DNA of 64,000 nucleotides from Vibrio tritonius (GCF_001547935.1 NZ_AP014635.1:558001-622000), one strand, 5' to 3'; numbered from the stretch's first letter, positions 1 to 8,386 are shown. Numbers and translations: made by a program. The notes: generated by a model not told the origin, from the letters alone.

Positions 1-275
1 TCAAGCAGATGGAAGCGATTATCAGCTCAATGACGATGAAAGAACGTCAAAATCCAGAGTTGATTAAAGGCTCGCGCAAGAAACGTATCGCGGCTGGTTC
101 TGGTACTCAGGTACAAGATATTAACCGTCTACTAAAACAATTCACCCAGATGCAAAAGATGATGAAGAAAATGCAGAAAGGTGGCATGAAAGGTATGATG
201 CGCTCCATGCAAGGCATGATGGGCGGAATGGGTGGCGGCGGCTTTGGTGGCGGTGGCGGTTTCTTCGGTCGTTAA
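1..275 (+). CDS. ffh: Signal recognition particle protein Ffh, C-terminal end (partial)
   Basis: Only the last ~91 codons are present; the reading frame enters from the left edge (codons at 3, 6, 9). The visible part is the methionine-rich M domain that binds 4.5S RNA and signal peptides: it begins in the [15 protein letters not shown] helix, passes [13 protein letters not shown] (the RNA-contacting SGS-type segment) and ends in a Met/Gly-rich tail with [14 protein letters not shown] and [13 protein letters not shown]. Family knowledge: Ffh is the GTPase that targets nascent membrane proteins to FtsY at the inner membrane; its G domain lies outside the window. The gene is followed by a strong intrinsic terminator at 383-419, so it is probably transcribed separately from rpsP. 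Confidence 0.96.
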   Translation, partial: KQMEAIISSMTMKERQNPELIKGSRKKRIAAGSGTQVQDINRLLKQFTQMQKMMKKMQKGGMKGMMRSMQGMMGGMGGGGFGGGGGFFGR

Positions 276-375
276 GTTGTTTAAGCGATAAACAGCGGCT
301 GATGGCTTTTCAAACTGTTAACCACTTCACAGACTTTTTCGTCCATTCTTGGTGGCGAAAAAATAGCTAAAACCC

Positions 376-403
376 TTGCAATGCCTCGGAATAAGAGTAA
401 AAT
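376..403 (+). promoter_or_regulatory. Candidate sigma70 promoter for the rpsP operon
   Basis: TTGCAA (376-381), a 16-bp spacer and TAAAAT (398-403). It would start transcription near 410, inside the right arm of the ffh terminator, giving an ~87-nt leader before rpsP. The assignment rests only on motif match and position. Confidence 0.35.
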
Positions 404-419
404 TCCGAGGCTTTATTTT
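383..419 (+). terminator. Rho-independent terminator after ffh
   Basis: Perfect 10-bp stem GCCTCGGAAT (383-392) / ATTCCGAGGC (402-411) with a 9-nt loop, followed by TTTATTTT. It lies 107 bp after the ffh stop. Confidence 0.85.
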
Positions 420-427
420 GGCACGAG

Positions 428-463
428 ACCCCAAACTGTTATTTTATGAACGGTTCTTGGGGT
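428..463 (+). promoter_or_regulatory. Stable hairpin in the rpsP leader
   Basis: ACCCCAA (428-434) pairs with TTGGGGT (457-463). Inside it AACTGTT (434-440) can pair with AACGGTT (449-455), leaving an 8-nt loop and one bulged C. The helix ends 33 nt before the rpsP start and is followed by an AT-rich stretch. It may be an attenuator, an mRNA stabiliser or an autoregulatory target; the sequence alone does not decide. Confidence 0.5.
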
Positions 464-496
464 TAATTTTATTATTGAGAAAGCAAAGAGGACGAC

Positions 497-745
497 ATGG
501 TAACCATTCGTTTGGCACGTCACGGCGCTAAAAAGCGTCCATTCTATCAAATCGTTGTTGCAGATAGCCGCAACGCAGCTACTGGCCGTTTCATCGAGAA
601 AGTAGGTTTCTTTAACCCTACTGCTCAAGGTCAAGAAGAAGGCCTACGTCTAGATCTAGACCGTGTGAACCACTGGGTATCACAAGGCGCTACTGTATCT
701 GACCGTGTAGCTAAACTAGTTAAAGACGCTCAAAAAGCGGCTTAA
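497..745 (+). CDS. rpsP: 30S ribosomal protein S16
   Basis: This 82-residue protein matches S16 over its whole length: the N-terminal [20 protein letters not shown] signature, followed by the conserved [20 protein letters not shown] block. S16 is an assembly protein of the small-subunit body that binds 16S rRNA. The ATG is preceded by AAAGAGGA at a normal distance. First gene of rpsP-rimM-trmD-rplS, the standard gammaproteobacterial operon joining ribosomal proteins, 30S maturation and tRNA methylation. Only 21-45 bp separate it from rimM, depending on the rimM start. Confidence 0.98.
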   Translation: MVTIRLARHGAKKRPFYQIVVADSRNAATGRFIEKVGFFNPTAQGQEEGLRLDLDRVNHWVSQGATVSDRVAKLVKDAQKAA

Positions 746-766
746 TTCTCTAAGAAGCACTAGTTT

Positions 767-1321
767 ATGTCGATGAAAGGTAAAGAAACAATGAGTGAGC
801 AAAATGAAAGAATCGTTGTAGGTAAACTTGGTTCTACTTACGGCATTCGTGGCTGGCTTAAAGTTTTTTCCTACACAGACAATCCAGAAGGTATTTTTGA
901 TTACAGCCCTTGGTTTATTCAACATAAGGGTGAGTGGGTCGAATATAAAGTGGAAAGTTGGAAGCGCCATAACAAAGGTATGGTCGCAAAACTTGATGGG
1001 CTTGATGTCCGTGAAGATGCGAATTTGCTCACTAACTTTGAAATCTTTATCGATCCTGCAGTCCTACCAGAACTGTCAGAAGAAGAATTCTACTGGCGTG
1101 AATTGTTTGGTATGCAAGTGGTAACAACTCAGGGTTATGACCTTGGTCAGGTCACTGATATGTTGGAAACTGGCTCAAACGATGTCCTGGTTGTGAAAGC
1201 AAATCTAAAAGATGCTTTCGGCCAAAAGGAACGATTAATTCCGTTCCTTGAAGAGCAAGTGATCAAAAAAGTTGATCGCGAAGCTCAACGGATCGAAGTT
1301 GACTGGGATCCTGGATTCTAA
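767..1321 (+). CDS. rimM: 16S rRNA processing factor RimM
   Basis: The 184-residue product carries the RimM N-terminal beta-barrel ([25 protein letters not shown]) and the C-terminal PRC-barrel domain ([39 protein letters not shown]). Family role: RimM binds S19 and the 16S 3' domain and is needed for efficient 30S head maturation. The start at 767 gives [12 protein letters not shown]; a second ATG at 791 would remove eight residues. I kept 767 because the extended N terminus is familiar from Vibrio RimM sequences, but this is a judgement. trmD follows after 24 bp. Confidence 0.96.
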   Translation: MSMKGKETMSEQNERIVVGKLGSTYGIRGWLKVFSYTDNPEGIFDYSPWFIQHKGEWVEYKVESWKRHNKGMVAKLDGLDVREDANLLTNFEIFIDPAVLPELSEEEFYWRELFGMQVVTTQGYDLGQVTDMLETGSNDVLVVKANLKDAFGQKERLIPFLEEQVIKKVDREAQRIEVDWDPGF

Positions 1322-1345
1322 CTCTAAAACGGAAGGCAAAGAACA

Positions 1346-2089
1346 ATGTGGGTTGGCGTAATTAGCCTATTTCCAGAAATGTTCCGCAGCGTGACGGATT
1401 TTGGAGTAACAGGTCAAGCGGTTAAAAAAGGTTTGTTATCAGTTGAGCTATGGAATCCTCGAGATTTTGCTCACGATAAGCGTCACACTGTTGACGATAA
1501 ACCTTACGGTGGTGGTCCTGGCATGTTAATGATGGTTCAGCCTTTGCGCGATGCCATTCATACTGCAAAACAGGCAGCACCGGGTAAGACGAAAGTTATT
1601 TACCTTTCTCCTCAAGGTCGTAAACTCGACCAAACGGGAGTTGAAGAGTTGGCAACGAATGAGAATGTTATTCTGATTTGTGGTCGATACGAAGGGGTAG
1701 ATGAGCGCATTATCGAGTCAGAAGTTGACGAAGAATGGTCGATTGGTGACTTTGTAATGACTGGGGGTGAAATCCCTGCCATGACGTTAATTGACTCAGT
1801 ATCTCGGTTTATTCCGGGGGTTCTTGGGGATTTTGCGTCAGCGGAAAAAGATTCTTTCGCAAATGGCTTATTGGATTGCCCGCACTATACACGTCCGGAA
1901 GTGTTAGATGGAAAAGAAGTGCCAGCGGTACTGAAATCCGGTAATCATGAGGATGTGCGTCGTTGGCGATTGAAACAATCGCTAGGCCGTACCTGGAAAA
2001 GAAGACCAGAGCTCCTGGAAAACCTAGCTCTGACTGACGAACAGGAACTATTACTGGCTGAGTTCATTAAAGAGACTCAGAACCCGTAA
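1346..2089 (+). CDS. trmD: tRNA (guanine-37-N1)-methyltransferase TrmD
   Basis: 247 residues, usual TrmD length. The N-terminal domain has the [13 protein letters not shown] start and the trefoil-knot SAM site with the [13 protein letters not shown] motif and the [16 protein letters not shown] segment. TrmD methylates G37 next to the anticodon of tRNAs reading CNN, CGG and GGG-type codons, which prevents +1 frameshifting. It sits between rimM and rplS as in E. coli. The start codon overlaps GGAAGGCAAAGAACA, which contains a usable ribosome-binding site. Confidence 0.98.
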   Translation: MWVGVISLFPEMFRSVTDFGVTGQAVKKGLLSVELWNPRDFAHDKRHTVDDKPYGGGPGMLMMVQPLRDAIHTAKQAAPGKTKVIYLSPQGRKLDQTGVEELATNENVILICGRYEGVDERIIESEVDEEWSIGDFVMTGGEIPAMTLIDSVSRFIPGVLGDFASAEKDSFANGLLDCPHYTRPEVLDGKEVPAVLKSGNHEDVRRWRLKQSLGRTWKRRPELLENLALTDEQELLLAEFIKETQNP

Positions 2090-2130
2090 CCTATTTTATT
2101 AAGTATCAGTTTATTCTAGGAATTTAAAAA

Positions 2131-2484
2131 ATGAGTAACATCATCAAGGCTCTAGAACAAGAGCAAATGAAACAAGACCTACCTAAATTTGCACCAGGTG
2201 ACACTGTTGTTGTTCAAGTTAAGGTAAAAGAAGGTGACCGTGAACGTCTACAGGCGTTCGAAGGTGTTGTAATCGCTATTCGTAACCGCGGTCTACACTC
2301 AGCTTTCACTGTACGTAAGATCTCTAACGGTGAAGGTGTTGAGCGTACTTTCCAAACTCACTCACCAATCGTTGATAGCATTGAAGTGAAACGTCGTGGT
2401 GCTGTACGTCGTGCCAAACTGTACTACCTACGTGAACTATCTGGTAAAGCTGCTCGTATTAAAGAGAAACTTGCTAAGAAATAA
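2131..2484 (+). CDS. rplS: 50S ribosomal protein L19
   Basis: 117 residues, matching L19 throughout: [18 protein letters not shown] at the N terminus, the [31 protein letters not shown] beta-rich core and the [28 protein letters not shown] tail. L19 lies at the 30S-50S interface near bridge B8. Last gene of the operon; an intrinsic terminator follows at 2510-2537. The leader has AGGAATTTAAAAA before the ATG. Confidence 0.98.
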   Translation: MSNIIKALEQEQMKQDLPKFAPGDTVVVQVKVKEGDRERLQAFEGVVIAIRNRGLHSAFTVRKISNGEGVERTFQTHSPIVDSIEVKRRGAVRRAKLYYLRELSGKAARIKEKLAKK

Positions 2485-2509
2485 TGCTAGAACTCGCGTT
2501 CTCATAAAA

Positions 2510-2537
2510 ACGGAGCCCTATGGGCTCCGTTTTTTTT
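2510..2537 (+). terminator. Rho-independent terminator of the rpsP-rplS operon
   Basis: Perfect 9-bp stem ACGGAGCCC (2510-2518) / GGGCTCCGT (2522-2530) with a 3-nt loop, followed by eight T residues. Confidence 0.95.
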
Positions 2538-2660
2538 AGCGCGAAAGGAAATACACTGCGGTACTTTTGCTTTCCTTTAATTTTCCATCAGGCCGAATCT
2601 CAATAACCGAACCTCATTATGCTCCAGTTTTACGCATCAAGCGGATGCTGATAAGCAGAC

Positions 2661-2686
2661 CCTCTTTACCAGAGAGGGTAAAGAGG
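2661..2686. repeat. Perfect 10-bp inverted repeat downstream of degS
   Basis: CCTCTTTACC (2661-2670) and GGTAAAGAGG (2677-2686) flank AGAGAG. It lies between the convergent rplS and degS genes but has no T-tract on either strand, so it is not a classic terminator. It may be part of a decayed repeat element that ends at 2738. Confidence 0.6.
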
Positions 2687-2710
2687 AGCTCCATGGATGG
2701 GGTTATGTGA

Positions 2711-2738
2711 GTCTGAATCTTGAGGTCATTTGGATATA
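2711..2738. repeat. Decayed end of the TATACCC palindromic element
   Basis: The 28 bases read GTCTGAATCTTGAGGTCATT then TGGATATA, differing at two positions from the right end of the complete copies (GTCTGCATCTTGAGGTCATT then TGGGTATA at 8769-8795). I cannot find a convincing left end; a weak resemblance near 2600-2625 is possible. It ends 9 bp from the degS stop codon. Confidence 0.7.
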
Positions 2739-2746
2739 ATATAAAT

Positions 2747-3808
2747 TTAACTGCGAGTGTCTTCGGCAATAGTGACGGGAAGATCCATCTCTTTACCTTT
2801 ACGCAGTATGGTGATGTTAACTCTAGTCCCCGGACGTAAGTTGGTTATCGTCTCCATAACACTTTGACGTCCACTGATTTTCTTACCATCGATTTTTAAT
2901 ATGATGTCATTGGCATGCAATCCTGCCTTGTGTGCAGGACCATTAGGGTCAATTCCTATCACTAAAATGCCGCCGATGTGCTCGCCATCAAGCAGTCTCG
3001 ATGTCATCGCATTCATATCTTCACCATCAACACCAATGTAGCCACGAATGACTCGGCCATCGGCGATGATTTTATCCATGATGGTATTGGCTAGCGAAAA
3101 GGGGATTGCAAATGAAATACCGTAGGTTTCAATATCGGTTGCTTGTTGGAAGGATGCGGTATTAATGCCAACTAACTCGCCACGGGAATTCACTAGTGCA
3201 CCACCCGAGTTACCTTCGTTGATTGCAGCATCTGTTTGGATAAACGCTTGGCGGCGACCTGCGCTAATGGATGAACGTCCGGTAGCAGAAATAATACCAA
3301 AAGTTGTTGTTTGACCTAAGTTGTAAGGGTTACCAATGGCTAATACCACATCGCCGACTTTAGGTTGATAATTGGGATTCAGAGGGATGACAGGAAGGTT
3401 ACTTCCTTCGATGCGCAACACAGCAAGATCCGTTCGTTTATCTTTACCTACGAGCTGCGCTGCTGCTACGCGTCCATCTTGCAGGGCCACGATAATTTGG
3501 TCTGCTTGGGCAATCACGTGGTAATTGGTAATGATATAGCCTTTTTTGCTAACAATAACCCCTGAGCCTAACCCTTGAGTTGATAGCTTTTTATGATTAT
3601 TGCGATCGTACTGGCGACTGTAGATATTCACGACTGCGGGCGCCGCACGGTGAACCGCTTGGTTAAATGAAAGCTGCACCGTTCCCATATCTGCTGCAGT
3701 GTCTTCACTTTTATGAAAAACATGAGCTCTAAGCGATGGTACTGACGCAATAATAATGGCAGCGGCAAGTAACCCTACGCTAATGGAACGAAGCCAAAAT
3801 TTCAGCAT
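2747..3808 (-). CDS. degS: Site-1 regulatory protease DegS
   Basis: 353 residues with one N-terminal membrane anchor (about 7-26), a trypsin-like protease domain and a single C-terminal PDZ domain, which is the DegS architecture rather than DegP/DegQ. The triad is visible as His97 (NYHV), Asp127 (RTDLAV) and Ser201 (GNSGGAL), nearly the same numbering as E. coli DegS. Family role: in the periplasm, misfolded outer-membrane porin C termini bind the PDZ domain and activate cleavage of the anti-sigma factor RseA, starting the sigmaE response. It lies downstream of degQ but a terminator at 3949-3989 separates them, so degS probably has its own promoter in 3809-3948, where I see no clear motif. 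Confidence 0.96.
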   Translation of the reverse strand: MLKFWLRSISVGLLAAAIIIASVPSLRAHVFHKSEDTAADMGTVQLSFNQAVHRAAPAVVNIYSRQYDRNNHKKLSTQGLGSGVIVSKKGYIITNYHVIAQADQIIVALQDGRVAAAQLVGKDKRTDLAVLRIEGSNLPVIPLNPNYQPKVGDVVLAIGNPYNLGQTTTFGIISATGRSSISAGRRQAFIQTDAAINEGNSGGALVNSRGELVGINTASFQQATDIETYGISFAIPFSLANTIMDKIIADGRVIRGYIGVDGEDMNAMTSRLLDGEHIGGILVIGIDPNGPAHKAGLHANDIILKIDGKKISGRQSVMETITNLRPGTRVNITILRKGKEMDLPVTIAEDTRS

Positions 3809-3948
3809 AAAGACCCCAAAACAATCGATAACAACAATGAATATGTGCGACTAATAAGCGGTATTGTATGCTGAATTCGTGCTAAATCGCTACTTTGTTT
3901 TCATTCTATTACCTGACTAGACGCGAAAATGAGTCACGCATACAGCCA

Positions 3949-3989
3949 ATAAAAAAGAAAGGCAGTGGCTGATTGGGCGCCACTGCCTA
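3949..3989 (-). terminator. Rho-independent terminator of degQ (minus strand)
   Basis: Read on the minus strand, AGGCAGTGGC pairs with GCCACTGCCT around a 9-nt loop and is followed by TTCTTTTTTATT. Located ~100 bp after the degQ stop and upstream of degS. Confidence 0.85.
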
Positions 3990-4087
3990 TGCTGATCACA
4001 TTCCAACCTGGATGAGGATTTACCCATTCACTTGGCTGGCTGATTAAGCACAGACGATAGGCTGCTGCGCTTAATCGTTATGATGCC

Positions 4088-5455
4088 TTAACGGATGATC
4101 AAGTAGATAGATTGTTCACCACGCTGGATGTTCAACGCAAGTACGCCTGGTTTTTTCTCCAGAATCTTACGAAGATCCGCGATGTTTTTCACTCTTTGAC
4201 GGTTGACGCCAATAATGATGTCATCTTTTTGCAGTTGATACTGAGCTGCTGGTGAGTTTTTCTCTACGCCGACCACTTTTACCCCTTGGATTGAATCGGC
4301 TGGAGTTGTGTTGCTGAATTGAGCACCAGCAAGACCTTGGTGGAGATCTGCTGCTTGAGTCTTGGTTTCGTTTTGTTCGCCTAATGTGACTTTATAAGTT
4401 TTTTTGTCACCATCACGGATAATGCCAAGAGTCACTTCTTTACCGGCACCCAGAGTTGCCACTTTAGCGCGCAATTCAGAGAAAGTATCGATGGTTTTGC
4501 CATTGACTGAGACAATCACATCTCCAGCTTTTAATCCTGCTTTATCGGCTGCGCTATCTGGAACCACTTGGCTGACAAATGCTCCTTTACTTGAATCTAA
4601 GCCAAGAGCTTCAGCCAATTCGGAATTTACTTCACCACCTTGAACACCCAACATACCGCGTTTTACTTCGCCATATTTTAGGATTTGATCGGTGAGGTTT
4701 TTCATCATATTAGATGGAATGGAGAAACCAATACCCACGTTGCCGCCATTTGGACCCAAAATAGCGGTATTGATACCAATTAACTCACCATTTAAGTTAA
4801 CCAAAGCGCCACCAGAGTTACCACTGTTGATTGCCGCATCGGTTTGAATGAAGTTTTCGAAGTTTTCAATATTCAAGCCACTGCGACCCAAGGCGGAAAT
4901 AATGCCTGAAGTGACTGTTTGGCCAAGGCCAAATGGGTTACCAATAGCAACGGCAAAGTCACCAACTCGAAGTCGGTCTGAGTCTGCTATCTTGATTTCA
5001 GTTAGGTGTTTGGCGTTTTTAAGCTGTAACAGGGCAATGTCTGACATTTTATCACCGCCGACCAGTTTCGCATCGTATTCACGGCCATCATGAAGTTGCA
5101 CTCGAATTGAGTTTGCGCCATTGATAACGTGATAGTTGGTTACAACATAGCCTTTGTCTGCATTGATAATAACGCCTGAACCTAGTCCTTTAAATGGACG
5201 TTCTTGAAGTTGTTCAGTTGGGAAGTCAGGTCCAAAGAAAAACTGGAACTGTTCTGGAAGACGTTGACGGGAAACTTGAGTTCCTTCGACTGCAATACTG
5301 ACCACCGCTGGCGTTACCTTTTCTAGCATAGGGGCTAAACTAGGTACTTGCTCTCCTTGAACGGTTAAAGGGAGAGCAGCTGATGCCGGTAGTGGGGTAA
5401 TGATGGAACTTAAGCTTAAAGACAATGCGGTAAGAACAAGCAAAGGTTTTTTCAT
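4088..5455 (-). CDS. degQ: Periplasmic serine endoprotease DegQ/Do family
   Basis: From the ATG at 5455 the product is 455 residues: a signal peptide (1-26, ending PASA), a trypsin-like domain with His109 (NYHV), Asp139 (MSDIAL) and Ser214 (GNSGGAL), and two PDZ domains (about 255-345 and 365-455). Two PDZ domains and the length fit DegQ or DegP; absence of a long Q-linker favours DegQ, the usual Vibrio form. It degrades or chaperones misfolded periplasmic proteins. The frame is open further upstream to 5527, but GAGGAG lies 7 bp before the ATG at 5455, and the signal peptide begins there. A sigmaE-like promoter lies at 5534-5562. Confidence 0.95.
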   Translation of the reverse strand: MKKPLLVLTALSLSLSSIITPLPASAALPLTVQGEQVPSLAPMLEKVTPAVVSIAVEGTQVSRQRLPEQFQFFFGPDFPTEQLQERPFKGLGSGVIINADKGYVVTNYHVINGANSIRVQLHDGREYDAKLVGGDKMSDIALLQLKNAKHLTEIKIADSDRLRVGDFAVAIGNPFGLGQTVTSGIISALGRSGLNIENFENFIQTDAAINSGNSGGALVNLNGELIGINTAILGPNGGNVGIGFSIPSNMMKNLTDQILKYGEVKRGMLGVQGGEVNSELAEALGLDSSKGAFVSQVVPDSAADKAGLKAGDVIVSVNGKTIDTFSELRAKVATLGAGKEVTLGIIRDGDKKTYKVTLGEQNETKTQAADLHQGLAGAQFSNTTPADSIQGVKVVGVEKNSPAAQYQLQKDDIIIGVNRQRVKNIADLRKILEKKPGVLALNIQRGEQSIYLIIR

Positions 5456-5533
5456 CATAAAACTCCTCAAAGATATACGCCTGTAGTTTGGATATATGTG
5501 CCAAACGAAAAAATTCAACAGACCCAATGTGAG

Positions 5534-5562
5534 TTATGACTCAAAAACCTTTGCAAAGTTCA
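5534..5562 (-). promoter_or_regulatory. Candidate sigmaE promoter upstream of degQ
   Basis: On the minus strand: TGAACTT (5562-5556), a 16-bp spacer, TCATAA (5539-5534). The sigmaE consensus is GGAACTT, ~16 bp, TCnnA, so the -35 matches 6 of 7. It lies ~80 bp before the degQ start codon. The proposal agrees with the known sigmaE control of degP/degQ-type genes in gammaproteobacteria; no other support. Confidence 0.45.
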
Positions 5563-5578
5563 GTCACTATTTTAACAA

Positions 5579-6028
5579 TTAGCTTGCTCGGCTATTAACC
5601 ACCTGTGATGAGTCTAAAATTTCTTTCTTATCATCGGTTAATAATCCTGTTGCACCAGAAGCATAGTCTTTCGGCGGTAATGCATTACTTTCTTCTTCGA
5701 CAACGACGGTTTCGTCAGCTTGATGTTGTGCCATCGTTTTTTCAAACGGATTGTCTTGCTCTGGCATGTTTGGTAGCAAATCGACCGATGTTTTGGCCAT
5801 GTGCTGATATAGCTTGGTGTAATCTTTGCCTAATGCATCTAGCATGTCAGCAGTTTGAGAGAAGTGGTCTGCAAGCTCTTGACGTTGTTGCTCTAGCTCG
5901 AATTTTGCAGTTTGCAGATCTTTGTGTAGGGACTTTTGAGATTTATACTGTGGCGTAGTCAGGCGCGCGATGATAATCCCGACAACAACGCCAACCAGCA
6001 GGCCTACAATAGCATATATCCAAGGCAT
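5579..6028 (-). CDS. zapG: ZapG/YhcB-family division protein (DUF1043)
   Basis: 149 residues. An N-terminal transmembrane helix (about 3-20, IYAIVGLLVGVVVGIII) is followed by a long helical, coiled-coil-like region (about 30-85, rich in Q, E, K and L) and a low-complexity acidic tail, the layout of the YhcB/DUF1043 family. Family knowledge: YhcB (ZapG) is an inner-membrane protein linked to the divisome and to phospholipid and envelope homeostasis. Upstream AAGGAG gives a good ribosome-binding site. It is divergent from zapE, another division-associated gene, and directly upstream of degQ in the same direction. Coordinates and family are secure; its precise biochemical role is not. Confidence 0.9.
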   Translation of the reverse strand: MPWIYAIVGLLVGVVVGIIIARLTTPQYKSQKSLHKDLQTAKFELEQQRQELADHFSQTADMLDALGKDYTKLYQHMAKTSVDLLPNMPEQDNPFEKTMAQHQADETVVVEEESNALPPKDYASGATGLLTDDKKEILDSSQVVNSRAS

Positions 6029-6178
6029 AACAGCTCCTTATTGTTGTTATTTAACATGTTTTTCACCAATTGGTTACACATGCCCTAACCACATGTTACT
6101 ATGAGTTTATGGTTGGGATAAAGCAAAAAGCATGTGCGCTGTGCGTCAGTTTTTTCTCTTTATAGATAGTAGACAGCA

Positions 6179-7282
6179 ATGACTCCAAAGCAACGTTACG
6201 AACAAGATTTAGCAAAGTCAGATTTTCAAAGGGATCCAGCGCAAGCAATGGCTGTCGATGCTTTGGATCGCCTGTATCATCAATTAGTCGAATATGAACA
6301 CGCACCAGCGGTAAAACTTAGCTTTTGGCAAAAAGTGATCCGCCAGAAAGTTGCAGTAGCGAAACCACCTAAAGGTCTCTATTTTTGGGGAGGTGTTGGA
6401 AGAGGAAAAACCTATTTAATGGATACCTTTTTTGATGCGCTACCAACTGAAAAGAAAATGCGGATTCATTTCCACCGTTTCATGCTCCGTGTTCATCACG
6501 AATTGGCTCAGCTTAGTGATGTGAGTGATCCGCTTGAAAAAGTGGCAGACACGCTTGCTAAAGAAACGGATATTATCTGTTTTGATGAGTTTTTTGTGTC
6601 AGACATTACCGATGCGATGATTTTGGGGACACTGTTTCAAGAGCTTTTCTATCGGCATGTTGTGTTAGTTGCTACATCAAACATTCCCCCGCAAGAGCTG
6701 TATCGAAATGGTCTACAGCGAGCTCGTTTTTTACCTGCGATTGCTTTGATCGAAGCTAATTGTGACATTCTCAACGTAGATAGCGGCGTTGATTATCGAT
6801 TGCGCACACTAGAGCAAGCTGAAATCTATCATTTCCCTTTAGATGAAGATGCTCAGCAAAATCTAGAACGTTATTACCAGCAGCTTACGGGGGGTGGGCA
6901 ATCTCATCTGCAGGTGATTACTATCAATCATCGTGATATTGACGTGATAAACACCTGCGATGGTGTGTTGCATGCGAGTTTCGCGCAATTGTGCCAAACC
7001 CCCCGCAGCCAAAACGATTACATCGAGATTTCTCGTTTATATCACACCGTTTTTTTGAGTGATGTTCATCAAATGGGCGCGACCATTGATGATGCTGCAC
7101 GGCGTTTTATTGCTCTAGTGGATGAATTTTATGAGCGTCATGTGAAGCTTATTTTGTCCGCTGAAGTCTCTTTGGAAGAGCTATATACTCATGGTCAGCT
7201 TGAGTTTGAATTTGCTCGTTGTCAGTCTCGTTTAATAGAGATGCAAAGTCGAGAATATTTGGCCAGAGAGCATTTAGTTTAG
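6179..7282 (+). CDS. zapE: Cell division protein ZapE (AFG1-like ATPase)
   Basis: 367 residues of an AFG1/YhcM-type AAA ATPase: Walker A GGVGRGKT at 71-78, Walker B IICFDEF near 130-137, then the FVSDITDAMILGTLF and VLVATSNIPPQELYRNGLQR segments typical of the family, and a conserved C-terminal DEFYERHVKL region. ZapE was described in E. coli as a division factor that acts on the Z ring late in constriction and under low oxygen or high temperature. Divergent from zapG, 150 bp apart; no strong Shine-Dalgarno is seen before the ATG. Downstream is the independent rplM operon. Confidence 0.95.
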   Translation: MTPKQRYEQDLAKSDFQRDPAQAMAVDALDRLYHQLVEYEHAPAVKLSFWQKVIRQKVAVAKPPKGLYFWGGVGRGKTYLMDTFFDALPTEKKMRIHFHRFMLRVHHELAQLSDVSDPLEKVADTLAKETDIICFDEFFVSDITDAMILGTLFQELFYRHVVLVATSNIPPQELYRNGLQRARFLPAIALIEANCDILNVDSGVDYRLRTLEQAEIYHFPLDEDAQQNLERYYQQLTGGGQSHLQVITINHRDIDVINTCDGVLHASFAQLCQTPRSQNDYIEISRLYHTVFLSDVHQMGATIDDAARRFIALVDEFYERHVKLILSAEVSLEELYTHGQLEFEFARCQSRLIEMQSREYLAREHLV

Positions 7283-7408
7283 GCATAAAGAGAGCTTTGC
7301 TGTATGATGCCCGCCGCACTTGCTTTTTCGCACGGTGAGAAGTGTTTTTTTTATTAAAAAAACGGAAAAAAATTAGCAAAAAAAGGTGATTTTTTCTTCG
7401 CTCTTCTC

Positions 7409-7414
7409 TATAAT
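7409..7414 (+). promoter_or_regulatory. -10 box of the rplM-rpsI promoter
   Basis: A perfect TATAAT is followed by the GC-rich discriminator CCTGCGAC; the start of transcription would be near 7421. No good -35 is visible, but the upstream 60 bp are very A/T rich. A GC-rich discriminator is typical of stringently controlled ribosomal promoters. Confidence 0.6.
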
Positions 7415-7420
7415 CCTGCG

Positions 7421-7549
7421 ACCCACCGTTACTGCAGGTCTTTTTAGGCCGAGAGTGCCATCCACTCGAAGGGGTGATGACTGGGCTCTTAGACAGTGGG
7501 AGCAAATGCTCCTTTAAGTGTAAATTTGAATTAACGGGTAATTATTAGC
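7421..7549 (+). promoter_or_regulatory. Structured leader of rplM mRNA, probable L13 autoregulation element
   Basis: From the predicted start, CCCAC (7422-7426) can pair with GTGGG (7496-7500), closing a multi-branched domain; GAGTG (7453-7457) pairs with CACTC (7463-7467), and GGAGC (7499-7503) with GCTCC (7508-7512) offers a competing hairpin that shares bases with the closing helix. Knowledge: in E. coli, L13 represses rplM-rpsI through the leader mRNA. The pairing was found by eye; assignment as an L13 site is inferred from the gene position. Confidence 0.5.
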
Positions 7550-7978
7550 ATGAAAACTTTCGTTGCTAAACCAGAAACTGTAAAACGCGACTGGTACGTT
7601 GTAGACGCTGAAGGTAAAACTCTTGGCCGTCTAGCAAGTGAAATTGCATCTCGCCTACGTGGCAAACACAAAGCTGAATACACTCCTCACACTGACACTG
7701 GTGACTACATCGTAGTTATCAACGCTGAGAAAGTGACAGTGACTGGTAACAAAGCTAAGAACAAAGTTTACTACCGTCACTCTGAATTCCCAGGTGGTAT
7801 TAAATCAATCACTTTTGAAAAATTGATTGACCGTAAACCAGAAATGGCGATTGAAACAGCAGTTAAAGGTATGCTTCCAAAAGGTCCTCTAGGCCGTGCT
7901 ATGTACCGTAAGCTGAAAGTTTACGCTGGCGCTGAGCACAACCACGCTGCTCAACAACCAAAAGTACTAGACATCTAA
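7550..7978 (+). CDS. rplM: 50S ribosomal protein L13
   Basis: 142 residues, same length as E. coli L13, with the [20 protein letters not shown]-terminal block, [16 protein letters not shown] and the [21 protein letters not shown] signature. L13 binds 23S rRNA domain II early in 50S assembly and is the known repressor of its own operon in E. coli. The ATG at 7550 is preceded by a weak AACGGGTAATTATTAGC context, which would suit translational control by the leader. rpsI starts 15 bp after its stop. Confidence 0.98.
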   Translation: MKTFVAKPETVKRDWYVVDAEGKTLGRLASEIASRLRGKHKAEYTPHTDTGDYIVVINAEKVTVTGNKAKNKVYYRHSEFPGGIKSITFEKLIDRKPEMAIETAVKGMLPKGPLGRAMYRKLKVYAGAEHNHAAQQPKVLDI

Positions 7979-7993
7979 TTGGGGATTTCGAAA

Positions 7994-8386
7994 ATGGCAG
8001 AGAATCAATACTACGGCACTGGCCGTCGCAAAAGCTCAGCTGCACGTGTTTTCATTAAACCAGGCAGCGGCAACATCGTAATCAACAAGCGTAGCCTTGA
8101 TGAATACTTCGGTCGTCCAACTTCTCGTATGGTTGTTAAACAACCTCTAGAGCTAGTTGAGATGGTTGAGAAACTAGACCTATACATCACTGTTAAAGGT
8201 GGTGGTATTGCAGGTCAAGCAGGTGCTATCCGTCACGGTATCACTCGCGCTCTTATGGAATACGATGAGTCTCTACGTCCTGCTCTACGCGCAGCTGGCT
8301 ACGTTACTCGTGACGCACGTCGCGTTGAACGTAAGAAAGTTGGTCTACGTAAAGCACGTCGTCGTCCACAGTTCTCTAAACGTTAA
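7994..8386 (+). CDS. rpsI: 30S ribosomal protein S9
   Basis: 130 residues from the ATG at 7994 ([20 protein letters not shown]), equal to E. coli S9. The frame has a TTG five codons earlier (7979), but GGGGATTTCGAAA before the ATG and the family N terminus support 7994. The C terminus ends in the basic [17 protein letters not shown] tail, which reaches to the P-site tRNA. Second gene of the rplM operon, ended by the terminator at 8437-8466. Confidence 0.98.
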   Translation: MAENQYYGTGRRKSSAARVFIKPGSGNIVINKRSLDEYFGRPTSRMVVKQPLELVEMVEKLDLYITVKGGGIAGQAGAIRHGITRALMEYDESLRPALRAAGYVTRDARRVERKKVGLRKARRRPQFSKR

